From Macrothele yani (lineage: Eukaryota; Arthropoda; Arachnida; Araneae; Macrothelidae), in contig CM077011.1 in NCBI GenBank assembly GCA_039090855.1, positions 19,593,001 to 19,657,000 on the forward strand: a stretch of 64,000 nucleotides of DNA, read 5' to 3'. The notes beneath the pieces are model-generated. The model did not search any database, had not been told where the DNA came from, and saw only the letters and a list, made by a program, of their open reading frames with translations. Within the stretch, counting starts at the first letter, position 1; each line of letters opens with the position of its first letter. Both the position numbers and the translations under genes were made by a program. Of this stretch, positions 9,872 to 21,143 are shown one piece after another.

Positions 9872-10968
9872 AGATAGCAGCAAAAGTGAGAGTTTCCCTG
9901 AAATGGAAATCTAACTATTAGCAGCAAAAGTGAGAGTTTCCCTGAAATGGAAATCGAACTATTAGCAGCAAAAGTGAGAGTTTCCCTGAAATGGAAATCG
10001 AACTATTAGCAGCAAAAGTGAGAGTTTCCCTGAAATGGAAATCTAACTAATAGCAGCAAAAGTGAGAGTTTCCCTGAAATATGGAAATCTAACTATTAGC
10101 AGCAAAAGTGAGTTTCCCTGAAATGGAAATCTAACTATTAGCAGCAAAAGTGAGAGTTTCCCTGAAATGGAAATCTAACTATTAGCAGCAGAAGTGAGTT
10201 TCCCTGAAATAGAAATCTAACTATTAGCAGTAAAAGTGAGAGTTTTCCTGAAATGGAAATCTAACTATTAGCAGCAAAAGTGAGAGTTTCCCTGAAATGG
10301 AAATCTAACTATTAGCAGCAAAAGTGAGAGTTTCCCTGAAATGGAAATCTAACTATTAGCAGCAAAAGTGAGAGTTCCTTGAAATGGAAATCTAACTAAT
10401 AGCAGCAAAAGTGAGAGTTTCCCTGAAATGGAAATCGAACTATCAGCAGCAAAAGTGAGAGTTTCCCTGAAATGGAAATCTAACTATTAGCAGCAAAAGT
10501 GAGAGTTTCCCTGAAATGGAAATCTAACTATTAGCAGCAAAAGTGAGAGTTCCTTGAAATGGAAATCTAACTAATAGCAGCAAAAGTGAGAGTTTCCCTG
10601 AAATGGAAATCGAACTATCAGCAGCAAAAGTGAGAGTTTCCCTGAAATGGAAATCTAACTATTAGCAGCAAAAGTGAGAGTTCCTTGAAATGGAAATTTA
10701 ACTAATAGCAGCAAAAGTGAGAGTTTCCCTGAAATGGAAATCGAACTATCAGCAGCAAAAGTGAGAGTTTCCCTGAAATGGAAATCTAACTATTAGCAGC
10801 AAAAGTGAGAGTTTCCCTGAAATGGAAATCGAACTATTAGCAGCAAAAGTCAGAGTTTCCCTGAAATGGAAATCGAACTATTAGCAGCAAAAGTGAGAGT
10901 TTCCCTGAAATGGAAATCGAACTATTAGCAGCAACAGTGAGAGTTTCCCTGAAATGGAAATCTAACCA
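9872..10968. repeat. 44-bp minisatellite, about 25 copies
   Basis: The unit is 44 bp (copies start at 9916 and 9960): TATTAGCAGCAAAAGTGAGA followed by GTTTCCCTGAAATGGAAATC and TAAC. Variants with a shortened GAGTTCCTTGAAATGG recur at 10372, 10547 and 10678, spaced by about four and three units. This suggests amplification of multi-unit blocks. The right edge coincides with the left terminus of the mariner at 10969. Confidence 0.95.
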
Positions 10969-12161
10969 TTTGAGGTGCGCAAATGTTTCCGTCGTTTTAA
11001 GGAGAATGAGACAGGAACAATCAGGAAACCAGTACACATTTATTCAACGAAATATTGGCCGTTAGCATTAATGACCTTTTGTCATTTTTCAGGCAACAAA
11101 TGAATGCATCTGTGATATGACTCGGGTTTTAAACTGAAGAAAGCAGTGACAAAATTTTCCACCTCTGAAACCGTGGTGAACCGCTGTTGGGCTAGGGCAT
11201 GTTGCATTGAACGAAACAGATAGAGTCTGAGGGTGCAATGTCCGGGGAGTAAGCCTGGTGGGGTAGAATCTCCCAGTGTAACCGTTCAAGAGTTGTTTTC
11301 GTGGTTTCACCAACATGGCGTCTGGCATTATCGTGTAACAGGATGATTGGGCGGCGCCCTTTACCTCTCCATGGGCGTTTTTGCTCGATTGTGGCGTTCA
11401 GTTTCATCAACGGATTGCAATATCGTTGTGCAGTGATTGTTTTTCCCGGTTTCAACAGTTTGAAGTACAGCACTCCATGCATATCCCACCACACACACAG
11501 CACTACTTTTTTCCCGTGGATATCCTGTTTTGCAGTGGATGTTGATGACTGGCTTAAGTCGACACAGGGTCGCTTGCGTACGGGGTTGTCGCAATAGACC
11601 CATTTTTCATCCTCGGTGACACCCTTCCACAAGAAATTCTTCCCTTGCAACCTCTTCAGCAACGACATGCAGATGCCCAATCGTTGGCCAATATTACGCT
11701 CCGTTAAAGTATGCGGAACTCACTTACCAATCTTCTGGATCTTCCCCAAGGCCTGTAGACGCTGTACCACCGTCGATTGAGCCACTTTCAAACGTTTCGC
11801 CAGTTGCGTGGTCGATTGCGGGGCATCCTCTTGCAACAGCGATTCCACCTCCATGTCTGCGTATTCCTGCGGTCTACATGCACGTGGCCTGCCTTTCAAG
11901 CTTAGATCACCTGAACCTAGAAAACCATTTTCAACACGTCCGCTCACCCATAACCGTTTCGCCATACGCCTGACATATTGAACTGTACGCTTCACTCGCA
12001 CTTTTCCCTAAATTTAACATGAATAACAAACAGTGCCGCAAATGAACTTTATCGACCACCATACTTGACTTCATGTACGAACTGACAGCACGGTTAGCCG
12101 AACCGTTAGACACCTACAGCGCCAGATAGCGGGAACGGCGGAAACCTTTGCATACCCTTAA
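10969..12161 (-). mobile_element. mariner-like DNA transposon, near full length
   Basis: About 1.19 kb. The termini are imperfect inverted repeats: left TTGAGGTGCGCAAATGTTTC and, reverse complemented, right TTAAGGGTATGCAAAGGTTT, both continuing into CCGYCG. A TA follows the right end (12162-12163); the left flank has lost it. The coding region runs on the reverse strand. Confidence 0.85.
11192..12105 (-). pseudogene. mariner transposase, frameshifted
   Basis: This is a cut-and-paste transposase of the mariner D34D type. N-terminal helix-turn-helix pieces read DKVHLRHCLLFMLNLGKSAS (about 12055-11995) and LAKRLKVAQSTVVQRLQALG (about 11795-11735). The catalytic frame 11680-11192 holds all three acidic positions: TEDEKWVYCDNP, LLHDNARRHVG and SPDIAPSD. 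The spacing between the second and third matches the family. At least two frameshifts separate the N-terminal pieces from the catalytic part, so the gene is dead, but it is one of the better preserved copies here. Confidence 0.9.
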
Positions 12162-12329
12162 TATTCGTTACGTAATATTTGTTTAAATATTTATTTATTT
12201 GCTTCCCTGCTCCAATGACAGGAACCTGCAAGCATCGATACTTCTGATAAGTTGGCGTCCACTTTTAAACTTAAAAATAATCACGCCAACGATTTCCTGG
12301 ATAGCTGCAGATACGTCGGGTCGTTGGTT

Positions 12330-12670
12330 TTCATGCAACAATATGACTTTCTGACACCGATGTTCTAAAAATGATCATTTTGGTTCCCGTTCCTCCTACA
12401 AAAGCAGTCGCTGAAGACTGTATCATTCGGCATTCAATGTTTGATCTGGTGATATGAGTTCATGATACACCATAACTTCCATTTTCCACCAGATACAGAG
12501 AAGAACTTTCTTAGCGTGGATGTTGGGCTTCGGTGTTGGTATCATACACTGGCCGGGGTCGACCCATGAACGTTTTCGCTCAGGATTGCCATAGTGAACC
12601 CATTTTTCATCACCAGTAATGTTTTTTCCTCGGGAGTCCCTTTTCCTATGTCTGGCAAGAAATCACACAC
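12330..12670 (-). pseudogene. mariner transposase fragment, second family
   Basis: On the reverse strand near 12660-12500 the sequence reads as GDEKWVHYGNPERKRSW, then PKPNIHAKKVLLCIW, the first catalytic Asp block of a mariner. Near 12355-12310 it reads LLHENQRPDVSAAI, the second block, with Asp changed to Glu. The third block is not recognisable. It lies next to the mariner at 10969-12161 but has different motifs, so it is an independent insertion. Its limits are uncertain. Confidence 0.65.
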
Positions 12671-12679
12671 CTTTACATT

Positions 12680-13610
12680 CAACCTTTGATCAATGATGCA
12701 GTCGGAGAGTTTGCTTTCGACCCACTACCCACTTTTCAAGTATTTTCCATGACATGCTACTGTCGAAACACGGTCTACAGGCTTGTGCCTACTGTATCGA
12801 CAGTTCTCTGGTCGAATGCTCAAAGAAGATCCAGAAAATATGCGCTCTGTATCTCTTTTATCCATATTCTTCTCCCTCGACGCTTGATTCACCACTTATT
12901 AACTTTCAAACCACTCACAACACGTGCATGCAGGTACAGTTTTGTGGCCGCATAGCAAATATATCCACTCTTATGCTTTTGCAGAGTTCGACAATTTAAA
13001 CATGAACAACAGTCAGATACGAACACATACCTTGTCCGTCTGCATGACCTAGCTCAACTAACAGCATATCTGATACTGTCCGCCAACATGTGTTTTTTGA
13101 CTCAGTGTTGCCACTTTACACGAACAGCATGAAATTCTGACAAAAATACAACCATTTTGATTTTACTCCTCGTTACATTAAGCGCTCGGATTTTATGTAT
13201 AGATCTAATATGTAAATACAGACAACCCTTGATGACCGCCAACGTTTGTAACAGCATATTGCGACGTTACATCAAGGTTGGCGTTATGCAAAATTTCCGA
13301 TTATATCTAAGTAACCCAAATCACGTTAATTATCAGTTCATAGAAAATCATAATTGGCTTTGAGTTAAAACATGCTAATCAGAAGAACAGTGCATTTGTA
13401 TGTTATATATTTGGAAACCTATAGTTCGCAATGTAGTTCTAAGTGTTCATTTGCATCTCAGAAGCTTTTGGTATTCATTAAATGAGGAAGTTTAATTTGC
13501 ATAGTAGGGTTCAACATCGCTTTATTGATCAAGAGAAAAGGTACAAAGCGAGACGTAGAGAACTGAAACGCTTCAAAAGAGCATAATATGAACATATGGT
13601 GCAGCAATGA
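12680..13610. other. Unassigned stretch
   Basis: Possible continuation of the neighbouring mariner remnant up to about 13010, but too diverged to align by eye. The rest is A/T-rich without recognisable features. Confidence 0.35.
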
Positions 13611-13615
13611 AATTA

Positions 13616-14831
13616 CACTACCTACCAACAAGTAATTAGACACCTGTGATAGCAAAGGAAAACGAAGTTTATTCACCTTCAATAATTGGTGGAGCCTCCA
13701 CGAGCGGCGATTACAGCTGCGACCCTCCGGGGCATACTCTCAACCAGGCGTTGTACGACGGCTAGCGGTATTTTCTTCCACTCGGCTTGGAGAAGACAGG
13801 TCAGTTCTTTCACCGATTTCCGACGGAGGGGCACCCCTGAGGTCGACGCTCCAACTCGTCCCAGAGGTGCTCGATAGGGTTAAGGTCCGGGATCTGCGCA
13901 GGCCAGTCCATTCGATTAAACCCATTGTCACCGTACCAAGCCATGGTGGACCTCGCAACATGACAGGAGGCATTGTCATTCTGAAAATAACATTGGTCCA
14001 CCCCGTAACATTGCCACAACGTAGGAAGCGCATGGTCATCCAAAATGGTGCAGTAGGTCAGCGCGTTGAGTCTACCAGGAATTGCAACCAAGGGTACTGT
14101 GCCATACCAGGAGATACACCCCATGGCATAATTCCACCGCCGCCGAACTTCACAGTTGACACAATACATTCCGGCAGGAGGCGTTCTCCAGGCAGACGCC
14201 AAACCAAGACCCTGCCATCCGAACGGTAGAGGTGAATCTTGATTCGTCGCTCCAGAGAACCTGTTTCCACTGTTCAACGGTCCACTGTCGACGTTCTTTG
14301 CCCCACGTTAGCCGAGCAGCGCTATTGGACTTGGTGATCAAAGTCCTGTGGGCGGCAGCACGTCCATGATAACCGAGCAGATGGGCTTCTTTACGGATGG
14401 TATTCATCGAAAGAACACTCCCGGAAGCCTGGTGAAACTCCTCGCGGATGTGGCCCACCGATTTGGTGCGGTTCTTACGAATTTCTCTGGCCAGCACCCG
14501 TCGGTCTCTAACTCCCAGTTTTGTGGGTCTGTAGGATCGGGGCACATTCCGACAGTCACCTCTCATCTTCCACTTACCAATCACGTAGGCCACTGTCGAT
14601 GTTCGGTACTTCAACTCGCTGGATATGTTACGTATGGATTGGCCATTTCTGTGATACCCGACGATTACACCTTTCTGGAAATCAGAGAGCTCCGAACTGC
14701 CTGGCATCTTGCATGCGACTGGTTGCGTTGTTGTTTCCCACACGATATTTAACGGCGGCGGTCGTGACATGTATCAGGTCCGCAGATATCGTCGATTGCA
14801 GGGGTGTCCAAATACTTGTTGGTAGATAGTG
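13616..14831 (-). mobile_element. Tc1-like DNA transposon, full length
   Basis: About 1.22 kb, flanked by TA at 13614-13615 and 14832-14833. The inverted termini are CACTACCTACCAACAAGTAA at left and, reverse complemented, CACTATCTACCAACAAGTAT at right; similarity continues through GGACACC. This is a distinct family from the other Tc1 copies. Confidence 0.93.
13810..14770 (-). pseudogene. Tc1-like DD34E transposase, one main frameshift
   Basis: The first frame (14770-14150) carries the paired helix-turn-helix DNA-binding region (LSDFQKGVIVGYHRNGQSIR, then VRDRRVLAREIRKNRTKS) and the first catalytic Asp in WSDESRF. The second frame (14277-13810) continues with YFQNDNASCHVARS, the second Asp, and IPDLNPIEHLWDELERR, the catalytic Glu. 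The two frames overlap around 14150-14230, so a single indel probably broke an otherwise long gene. Length and motif order fit a Tc1 transposase of about 340 residues. Confidence 0.92.
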
Positions 14832-14968
14832 TATTACATATATGAGTCGATGACTACAACAATGTCTCAGATGATGGTGGAGATTTACATATGCAATGAA
14901 GATATGTAGAGATGAAAGAAGTACGACATGCAACACGCAGACTGCTGTTGGTAGGGCAAAAGGAGAGT

Positions 14969-15184
14969 GCCGCCCCGGTGGCGCAGTGGTCTAAGGCGCT
15001 GGCCTCTGATCATTCGTCCGTAAGGGGTCCGGGTTCGAATGCCGGTCGGGCATGGATGTTGTGTTTGTCTTACGGCGCTGGCTCTCTCCCTTCCCTGGAA
15101 CCAGTTACCCTAAATTAGGGACGGGCGACTGCTTATAGCCCATTGAGTTGCTCAAGGTGGTCGTTAAACCTCCAATCAATAAAA
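14969..15184 (+). mobile_element. SINE-A, tRNA-derived, with target duplication
   Basis: The 5' tRNA-like head reads CCCCGGTGGCGCAGTGGTCT and has the B-box GGTTCGAATGCC. The body carries CTAAATTAGGGACGGGCGAC and GTTGCTCAAGGTGGTCGTTA, and the element ends in an A-rich tail. The 11-bp direct repeat AAAAGGAGAGT flanks it at 14958-14968 and 15185-15195. Mobilisation by a LINE in trans is inferred from the family type. Confidence 0.93.
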
Positions 15185-15442
15185 AAAAGGAGAGTCCTTG
15201 CTGCAGTGAGCCAGAAGTCACAGTCAGGAGATGCTAGAGTCATCAAATGGTGATACGAGAGGACTCACCGGAAATCTGGAACCATGGCGAATTGGGCGAC
15301 CAAGTGGCGTGGAACACCTCCAGACGAGAGCGGGTAAGAGCACACTCGTAGTCAAGGTGAAGACGTGAGGTTAGACGCGCACGAAGATACATGCGGATGA
15401 TCTCACGTGCCTTTTGAAAAGAGAGAGGCGTGGCTACAGTGC

Positions 15443-15545
15443 GTGATGAAAGACGTATATGATATACTTCGCCGTGTGAGATGAAAGACGTATATGATAT
15501 ACTTCGCCGTGTGTGATGAAAGACGTATATGATATGTTTAGCCTA
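15443..15545. repeat. Short tandem repeat, 35-36 bp unit, three copies
   Basis: GATGAAAGACGTATATGATA followed by TACTTCGCCGTGTG is repeated three times, the last copy partial. Confidence 0.85.
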
Positions 15546-15549
15546 AACT

Positions 15550-15850
15550 CAGACGAAGGAGGAAGCCAGAAGGAGGCGAGCAGGCGGAATGACAATTCGA
15601 AAGAGACAACGGTGAACATCAAAGGCAACATCTTCATTGCAAATGTGGCGGGCAATAGTGAATACAGTATGCAGAATTGAGAGGAGAATTGTGCAATATA
15701 AGTAGACGTGCGCAACATCGGCATGATGGAAGTAGAAGCTGCAGACAGGGGAAGACAGAATAGGCATGCGGGAAAGAACATGAGGAACAGGGAGGCGGCA
15801 GTGGAGGAATAGCCCGCGAGTGTTGAGTTCGAGAGTAGACGAGAGAGGAG
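15550..15850 (-). pseudogene. Possible LINE C-terminal remnant (weak)
   Basis: On the reverse strand a frame reads SSPVCSFYFHHADVAHVYLY followed by C. The C-x(8)-H-x(5)-H-x(4)-C-like spacing recalls the Cys/His motif near the end of some LINE reverse transcriptases. No other domain is visible, so this is a low-confidence suggestion. The sequence on either side (15200-15440) is unassigned. Confidence 0.2.
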
Positions 15851-16194
15851 ATGCGGAGAGGGCCAGACAGCGGGGAGAGAAGCACGACAGACATTTGCAT
15901 AGTAAGAAGACAAAGTTAACATTTTTATTATAGGGAAATTAATACCAAAACATGTCGCTTACTAAAACTTTATCAAGTGACGATTAATGACACAAAATAA
16001 TTTTACATACCGTAGTTTCTTCTAAGAAACGTTTCTATTTTCATTTCTGTTGCAGATTCCAGCTCAATTATTTCCACGGCACGATGTCATTTCAACAGTG
16101 CGTTTGAAAAATCACCATCCTGTGAATTTGCTTCAAAGAATCTTCTTGATGTCAAAATACATTGATTCGCATCTTTGATTGAATCACTCTTTAA

Positions 16195-16680
16195 TATTAA
16201 GGTTCGCCACAAATGAATCATGGTCGGAAAGGTGGGAAAACAATTCTTAGGAATATCAAAGTTCCCCACAAATGAATCATGGTCAGAAAAGGTGGAAACA
16301 GAATTCTCAGGCAAGGCATATTAAGGTTCGACACAAATGAAACATGGTCGGAATAGGTAGGAAAATAATTCTCAGAAATATTAAGGTTCGCCACAAATGA
16401 ATCAAGGTCGAAAAAGTGGGAAAAGGAAAAAAAAATCTCAGGCATATTAAGGTTTGCCATAAGTGAATCATACTCGGGAAAGGTGGGAATAGAGTTCTCG
16501 GACATATTAAGGTTCGACACAAATGAATCATGGTGTGAAAATAATTCTCAGGCATATTAAGTTTTCGCCACAAATGAACAACATTTGGAAAAGGTGGGAA
16601 AAGCATTCTCACACATGTTAAGGTTCCCCACAAATGAATCATGGTCGGGAAAGGTGGGAAAATAATTCTCAGTCAGCTTG
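16195..16680. repeat. 60-bp tandem repeat, about eight copies
   Basis: The unit is about 60 bp: TTAAGGTTCGCCACAAATGA, then ATCATGGTCGGAAAAGGTGG, then GAAAATAATTCTCAGGCATA. Copies are diverged by indels. A 60-bp unit equals 20 codons, so 100-codon frames appear on the reverse strand; they are not genes. Confidence 0.88.
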
Positions 16681-16747
16681 CAAATGGCGATACATCAAGT
16701 GCATTTTGTGTTGGGAAATGTAGGTTGACGCATTAACACGAGGTTCG

Positions 16748-18017
16748 ATCAAACCGTTCCGAGACTAGGCCCATATACAACAAGTACTTACGTTACTTAA
16801 TCAGGCTATGATCTCCTTCAAAGTAGTCTCCTTGGGCAGTGATACACCGCTGTCAGAGCTTTTGCCATGTTGGAACACTCCCTGGAAGTCCTGTTAGCGA
16901 ATCGTGTCAAGTAACGTGTGCGATTCGCGCTGGATCTTGTCCATGGTTTAAAAACGGCGACCCTTGAGCTTCATCTTCAGGAACAGAAAGAAGTCGCAAA
17001 CGGCCAAATCCGGTAAGTAAGGCGGGTAAGGAAGTGTAGTCATGCTGTTGCGGGTGCAAAACTGGCGTGTTGCTAACGCTCTGTGTGCTGCTGCATTGTC
17101 GCGATGGAGCAGGAAATACCCCTTGCGTCACATTTCAGGTCGTTTGCGGCGAATGTTCTTCCTAAGACGCCGCAGAAAATCGCAGTAAAAAAGGGCTTGA
17201 CGGTCTGGCCCTGGGGGACAAATTCACGGTGCGCAACCCCACGAATGTCGAAGAACACGATGAGCATTATTTTGGTTGCTCTCCGAACCTGTCGGGCCTT
17301 CTTCTGTCGTGAAGATGCCGGGCTCTTCCACGGCGACGGCTGTTGCTTCTTCTCCGGGTCGTAACCGTAGACCCAAGTCTCGTCCTTAATGATGACCCGC
17401 GACAGGAACGTTGGTTGTTTCACCACCTGCTGACAAAGATCTTGACAGAGTTCGACACGGAGCGCTTTCTGTTCGGGGTTCAGAATCTTTGGCGCAAACG
17501 TTGCAGCAATGCGGTGCATGTTCAAAACCGACGTCAACATTTCTGGCAGTGTTCCGTATGACACATTGACGATGGTAGCAATGTCTTGAATGGTTTTCCG
17601 ACGATCCTCATGCACCAGTTCCCTACTTTTGTCCACATGTTTGGAGGTTTTGCTCGTGGACGGCCGCCCTGACCTCTCGTCGTCTTCCAGTTCCGTTCTG
17701 CCGCTCTTGAAGCGCGAGTTCCACTCAAAACACCTCGCACGACTCATTGCTTCATTGCCATAAGCCTGCCGCAACATTTCATGCGTTTCCGTACCTGATT
17801 TGCCGAGTTTGACGCAGAATTCGATGTTCGCTCGCTGCTCTAGTTTGCAGTCCATACCGAAATCGCAGCTGTGTTCTGCACGCGGTCACCAAAGTTCACA
17901 GAACGACGGCACTCGGCACAATGACTCATGAAGGTCACTGACCTGGACCGCGGCTCGCGCATCCGCATACTGCCATCTGTTGGCGTGCTACGTACCTAGT
18001 CTCAGAACGTTTTGATT
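16748..18017 (-). mobile_element. mariner-like DNA transposon, full length
   Basis: About 1.27 kb. The left terminus reads ATCAAACCGTTCCGAGACTA and the right terminus, reverse complemented, AATCAAAACGTTCTGAGACT, both continuing into AGG. The flanking TA pair is no longer recognisable. Confidence 0.88.
16907..17855 (-). pseudogene. mariner D34D transposase, frameshifted
   Basis: The frame 17855-17073 (about 260 residues) begins MDCKLEQRANIEFCVKLGKS and carries the HTH_48-type N-terminal helix-turn-helix (EMLRQAYGNEAMSRARCFEW), the linker EDDERSGRPST and the first catalytic Asp in IIKDETWVYGYDPE. It then shifts. In another frame LLHRDNAAAHRALA gives the second Asp (near 17100). In a third, LPYPPYLPDLAVCDFFLFLK gives the third (near 17020). 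The triad survives but frameshifts lie between its members. The start Met at 17855 matches the usual start of this mariner group. Confidence 0.92.
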
Positions 18018-18984
18018 GCACTACGTATATGCTGGAGATCGGTGGATGCGAAGGGTAAGGTGGTATGTCCATGGATCAAAGGATGTTTTATCCATCACGT
18101 CTGTTCAGACCACCAAGCGGGGGGGGGGGGGGGGGTGGCATTATGCAAGAGTAGCGGTAAATTAAGGTGCTGTTCATCCAGTGTTGACTGTGCGTTCTGC
18201 TCAAGCTATTGGATACTGAATGATCTGGCACACAACTTTCCGTTTGGGCGTTAGCAAGAGAAACTTTTTACTCATGCTGCTCTACATGTAGGTGATGTTT
18301 CTTATCACACACAACGACATTCATCAGCAGTACTGGATATGAAGCAGTGTTATATGTTTTGGATGACCTTCAGAGAACCAGTAAAACCAAATGTGTCTTC
18401 AGAAAGAATCTGATGTTGGTGGCACAGCAGCGTAAGACACATTCTGTCGCCTCACTAAATCCGTTCGGCTGGCCTTTCTTAAGTGTATATAAGTGGCAAA
18501 TCCGAAAGAATCAAATCACATGTTCGCCCTTCAGACGTTGTAGATGTTTTGTTTTGTTCAAAATGAGCTGTACCCAGCGAAAATACGACATAAAAAATGT
18601 CTGTTGGACCATATGTGAATTTATAATACCAGTAATGCTCGTGAAAAGTGAAATATGTGTCGAATTTGTCTGTTTCTTGAAGCATATTTCACAAATACTC
18701 TACGATATAATAGTTAATGCAAGAAATCACGATGAATCGTAGAAAAACATATTTCTGTGGTGTATATTATACCAGTAATTAAGCTTCCACATTCTCCGTC
18801 TATTAAAAAGTAGAGAGCAAGCATGAAAAAGTTGACACATTTTGTTTGAAAGGATATTAATCATAAATGGGCGGAACGCACGGCCTTGATGTGTTGAGGA
18901 CCCAGAGGCTTAGTTGTAAAGCAACCACCTCCTTACTAGATGGTAGCGGGATCGCTCTTAAATTGGATCGTTTTCTTCGTCGCT
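18018..18984. other. Unassigned stretch with G-run
   Basis: A run of about 17 G lies at 18119-18136. The 131-codon frame at 18347-18742 has no recognisable motif. A weak tRNA-like string near 18910-18955 was not accepted. Confidence 0.4.
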
Positions 18985-19625
18985 GGGTTCGAGCGTCTTG
19001 ACCTAATTCATATCCTGTCGGTATTCAAGGTTTGCCATTGCTGTCTATTCTCCACAGTTCTCATTATTTCTGCAACCGATAGATTTTTGAGAGTTTTTAT
19101 TCAATCGATTAATCTGTCAGGGCCTTGATACGTTGATGACGTCCTCTCGCTCTTTTGCCGTCAACTTGTCAACTTTCCCCTGAATACAAAGTTTTTTCTG
19201 AACCGTCTGGCCAAACGATGTGACCGAAGAAAGTTAGTATACATCATTGCATTGTCCGAAGAAGTCGCTTGTGCGCGTCTATGCCGAGATCTCTCATGAT
19301 TGATGCATTATTCTTATGCACAACCCAGCATATTCCTAGCATGCGCCTGTAGCATATCATTTCAAACACCTCGATTTGTCTTCGACATGCTGCATATAAG
19401 GTCCATGTTCAGAACCGCAAGTCGCGATGGGGAATACGAAGGCACTAAGCAGACTCAGCTTGGTGGTTTTACTGATGTGGGGATTCTTCCAGATTATTGT
19501 AAGCCCTACCAGGGCAGATTTGGCCATTGGGATCCGTCTTTTGATCTTGCCTTCGCAATTGCCGTTGTTGATATGCGGGCATTCAGATATATGACTTCTG
19601 ATTTTTGGGCAATACCTGCTTAAGT
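18985..19625 (-). pseudogene. LINE reverse transcriptase, C-terminal remnant
   Basis: Reverse strand, in several frames: EVFEMICYRRMLGICWVVHK, then NNASIMRDLGIDAHKRLLRT, then LTFFGHIVWPDG. Near 19100-19020 AEIMRTVENRQQWQTL follows. This is the order seen after the RT domain in many arthropod non-LTR retrotransposons: a Trp-containing maturase-like segment, then FGH, then the terminal NRxxW motif. The RT active site is not present, so the copy is 5'-truncated. The clade cannot be fixed by eye. Confidence 0.75.
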
Positions 19626-19827
19626 AGGATGGGGCGGCCTTAAATCAGTGAATACCTGAACCCCGCCATATGAAGTAGCACACGCTAAGTCATCAGCCTC
19701 ATGCGTTCTTTCATCCCGTTCATGCTTTCTCTCCCAGAATGCGCTGGCTGTGACGTCATAGCAATAATGTTGACCTCAGATGTGGTATTCCCACACCTCA
19801 GAACCGGCGTATCTGAGCCTCAGAGTT

Positions 19828-20047
19828 TTTTTTTTTTCACTGGGGGTTTAACGACCACCGTGAACAACTTAATGGGCTATTAGCAGTCGCCAGTATTTAA
19901 TTTAGGGTCACTGGTTCCACAGAAGGGAGAGAATCAGTGCCTTAAAGCAAACATAACATCCATGTCTCACAGGGATTCGAACCCGGACCCTTCACGGGCG
20001 AAGGGTCATAAGCCAGCGCTTAGACCACTACGCCACCTGGGCGGCGC
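19828..20047 (-). mobile_element. SINE-A, reverse strand
   Basis: The T-rich start at 19828 is the reverse-complement tail. The body (GGGTTTAACGACCACCGTGA) and the head (CCACTACGCCACCTGGGCGG, B-box GGGATTCGAACCCGG) match SINE-A. A degraded flanking repeat, GCCTCAGAG versus GCCTCTAAG, may be the target duplication. Confidence 0.9.
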
Positions 20048-20390
20048 CTCTAAGTCCAATCTAATGTAACTCAGTTTATGATACTCAGCATAAAAGTCTC
20101 ATGGGACGTAGGTGGAGAGTACAAACCTTACATGAATGCTAGATGGTGGTTACTTCACAAACGCGTAGGGTACCTAACCTTCTCGCTTGTTTATTACAAT
20201 CACAGTTTTGTCCCTAACGGGTCGATGATTCAATAATCAAAGGAAATTTCGTGCCGTAGTCTTAAGGTTTTATTTTTTTTTAACTTTAGGTTCCAGGGTT
20301 TAATGACCTCTCTAAGGAACTCTACCTTTAAACAGCCGATGTACCTGAAACAAATGGCGCGAATAATTTTCTAGTTTCCCCAAACAGGAA

Positions 20391-20640
20391 TTGTTACATA
20401 GCTGCCACAAAACAGTTCCTTCCCCTTCTCATTTCAGCATCACCGACCAAGAACCTGTTACACATGATACGCACTCCCTCTTAGTCAATTATTTTCAGCT
20501 TCATGAACCCAGGCGTGATGATCAAATACTAGTCCCCCTGACAAGGAAATCATATCACTGGCTGGAAACAAAAAACTCAAATATCTTCTCACTCCTTTTC
20601 CACGTTCGTCGCTATTGTTATAGCGTTTTTAGTGGGTAAC
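20391..20640 (+). repeat. Diverged dispersed repeat, partner of 767-960
   Basis: Collinear with the reverse strand of 767-960, especially 20480-20600 (HEPRRDDQI and W-ETKNSNIFS in translation). The family is unknown. Confidence 0.45.
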
Positions 20641-20779
20641 AATCAGAAAGGATTAGCTTCAAACATCTCCTAAATGACCATTTTGAATAACGGAGAAAGC
20701 AATACTTTCTGAGTCGCAGTGTTCACTCGTCCCAGCCGCGTTTGGTCCGCTTTGCAGATAGCGATTGTTTTTGTATGAG

Positions 20780-20990
20780 TTCGAGTTGACTTCATCCCAT
20801 TTTTAATATAGAGATAATTCGTTCCAGCAGTGGTTGATTTAGGGCCATTGAATACCGGGGAGAGACAAGCTAGAGACATCAGAATGATACACCGTACATG
20901 CCTCTTCCGGGACTCGAATCCAGACCCATTCGGACGAATGGTCAGAACCCAGCGCCTCTGACCACTCGTCCACCGAACCCGCTCTAATAT
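20780..20990 (-). mobile_element. SINE-A, strongly diverged
   Basis: The reverse-strand order matches SINE-A: a head with B-box GGACTCGAATCCAGACCC, then the CATTCGGACGAATGGTCAGA block, and a degraded body with GATTTAGGGCCATTGAAT. The tail is lost. Confidence 0.65.
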
Positions 20991-21143
20991 TTCATGTACA
21001 TACAAAAACCCGCACTGAAAAATAAAATTAGCGCAAAAGGGCGTTCGGCATCAATGGCATTATATTCTAAAACGTAGATGTATTTACAGTATTTAGCATT
21101 CTAAACAGAATACAATGGAAAATCCTCCAAATATAATACGTGG

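Noticed and set aside
18895..18960. tRNA-like string GGCTTAGTTGTAAAGCAACC
   Set aside because: It has no convincing B-box at the right distance and no second copy in the window.
20270..20345. Additional SINE-A tail fragment
   Set aside because: GGGTTTAATGACC and AAACAGCCGATG recall the SINE-A reverse strand, but the match is too short and gapped to support.
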